A DNA stretch of 12,110 nucleotides from Candidatus Collierbacteria bacterium. Its GTDB lineage: Bacteria; Patescibacteriota; Microgenomatia; UBA1400; MFAQ01. The notes below the pieces were generated by a model. The model was not told the origin of the DNA. It saw nothing but the letters and a program-made list of their open reading frames with translations, and made no database searches. Made by a program: the position numbers and the translations under genes. Below, one piece after another: positions 12,034-12,110 of this stretch; position 1 is the stretch's first letter; every line of letters begins with the position of its first letter. The stretch covers positions 16,515 through 28,624 of the forward strand of contig DQFC01000002.1 of the NCBI GenBank assembly GCA_003531665.1, read 5' to 3'.

Positions 12034-12107
12034 GGTCGCGTAGCGCAGCTGGTTAGCGCACCGCATTCACATTGCGGGGGTCACTGGTTCGAATCCAGTC
12101 GCGACCA
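12034..12107 (+). tRNA. tRNA-Val (anticodon CAC)
   Basis: The cloverleaf is complete. The acceptor stem GGTCGCG (12034-12040) pairs with CGCGACC (12100-12106), with discriminator A at 12107. A D-arm lies around AGCTGGTTAGCGC. The anticodon stem is CCGCA/TGCGG (12061-12065/12073-12077) with loop TTCACAT and anticodon CAC at 12068-12070, reading GUG valine. The T-arm is ACTGG TTCGAAT CCAGT (12083-12099). The bases after the discriminator are CAA, so the CCA end is not encoded and must be added. Confidence 0.96.
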
Positions 12108-12110
12108 CAA

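Noticed and set aside
1..12110. CRISPR array, insertion sequence, phage or defence island
   Set aside because: No regularly spaced repeats, transposase, integrase or recognisable defence genes are present. Most of the window is compact housekeeping chromosome.

Overview
The window looks like a chromosomal segment of a Patescibacteria/CPR bacterium, most plausibly a Microgenomates-like lineage. This assignment is an inference. It rests on a Flp-type pilin-like gene, a small VanW-like exported protein, a compact rplU-rpmA-parB-lepB neighbourhood, a short L27 with no N-terminal extension, and an in-frame 20-bp CCTGCCTGCC/GGCAGGCAGG palindrome read as LPAGRQA, of a kind I recall from such genomes. 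Base composition is moderate and slightly AT-rich by eye. All 14 coding regions end in TAA (11) or TAG (3), none in TGA. Only two genes have a good Shine-Dalgarno site. Several others have a promoter whose -10 box lies 6-9 nt before the ATG, which predicts leaderless mRNAs.

Left part (1-1400), surface-related: the C-terminal end of an exported protein, a Flp-type pilin-like protein that looks like its distant paralog, strong terminators, and on the minus strand a lipoprotein built from two 41-residue repeats.

Middle left (1400-4150): a divergent promoter pair feeds the lipoprotein leftward and a two-gene cassette rightward (a small protein resembling DUF6504, then a Y-family DNA polymerase). 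A convergent single-domain cupin gene and an exported VanW-domain protein follow.

Middle (4150-4745), a non-coding block of about 600 bases: a terminator that can work both ways, a densely self-complementary stretch with its own minus-strand promoter (candidate structured RNA, family not recognised), then a compact ileS T-box leader. The T-box has a minimal Stem I hairpin carrying an AUC specifier, a UGGU acceptor-binding bulge in an antiterminator, and a competing intrinsic terminator.

Right part (4747-12107), housekeeping: ileS and rodA joined by a TAATG overlap; a leaderless promoter inside the end of rodA starting rplU, a Trm11-like methyltransferase gene, rpmA and parB (rpmA and parB again joined by TAATG); lepB convergent to parB; and tRNA-Val(CAC) divergent from lepB, with interleaved promoters. 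The IleRS is unusual in two ways. Its HIGH signature reads AVHH, and the palindrome sits where a zinc-knuckle cysteine would be expected.

The best candidates for something new are the ultrashort transcription-terminating T-box, the adjacent unknown structured RNA, the palindrome-modified AVHH-type IleRS, the two-repeat lipoprotein and the recurrent leaderless promoter layout.
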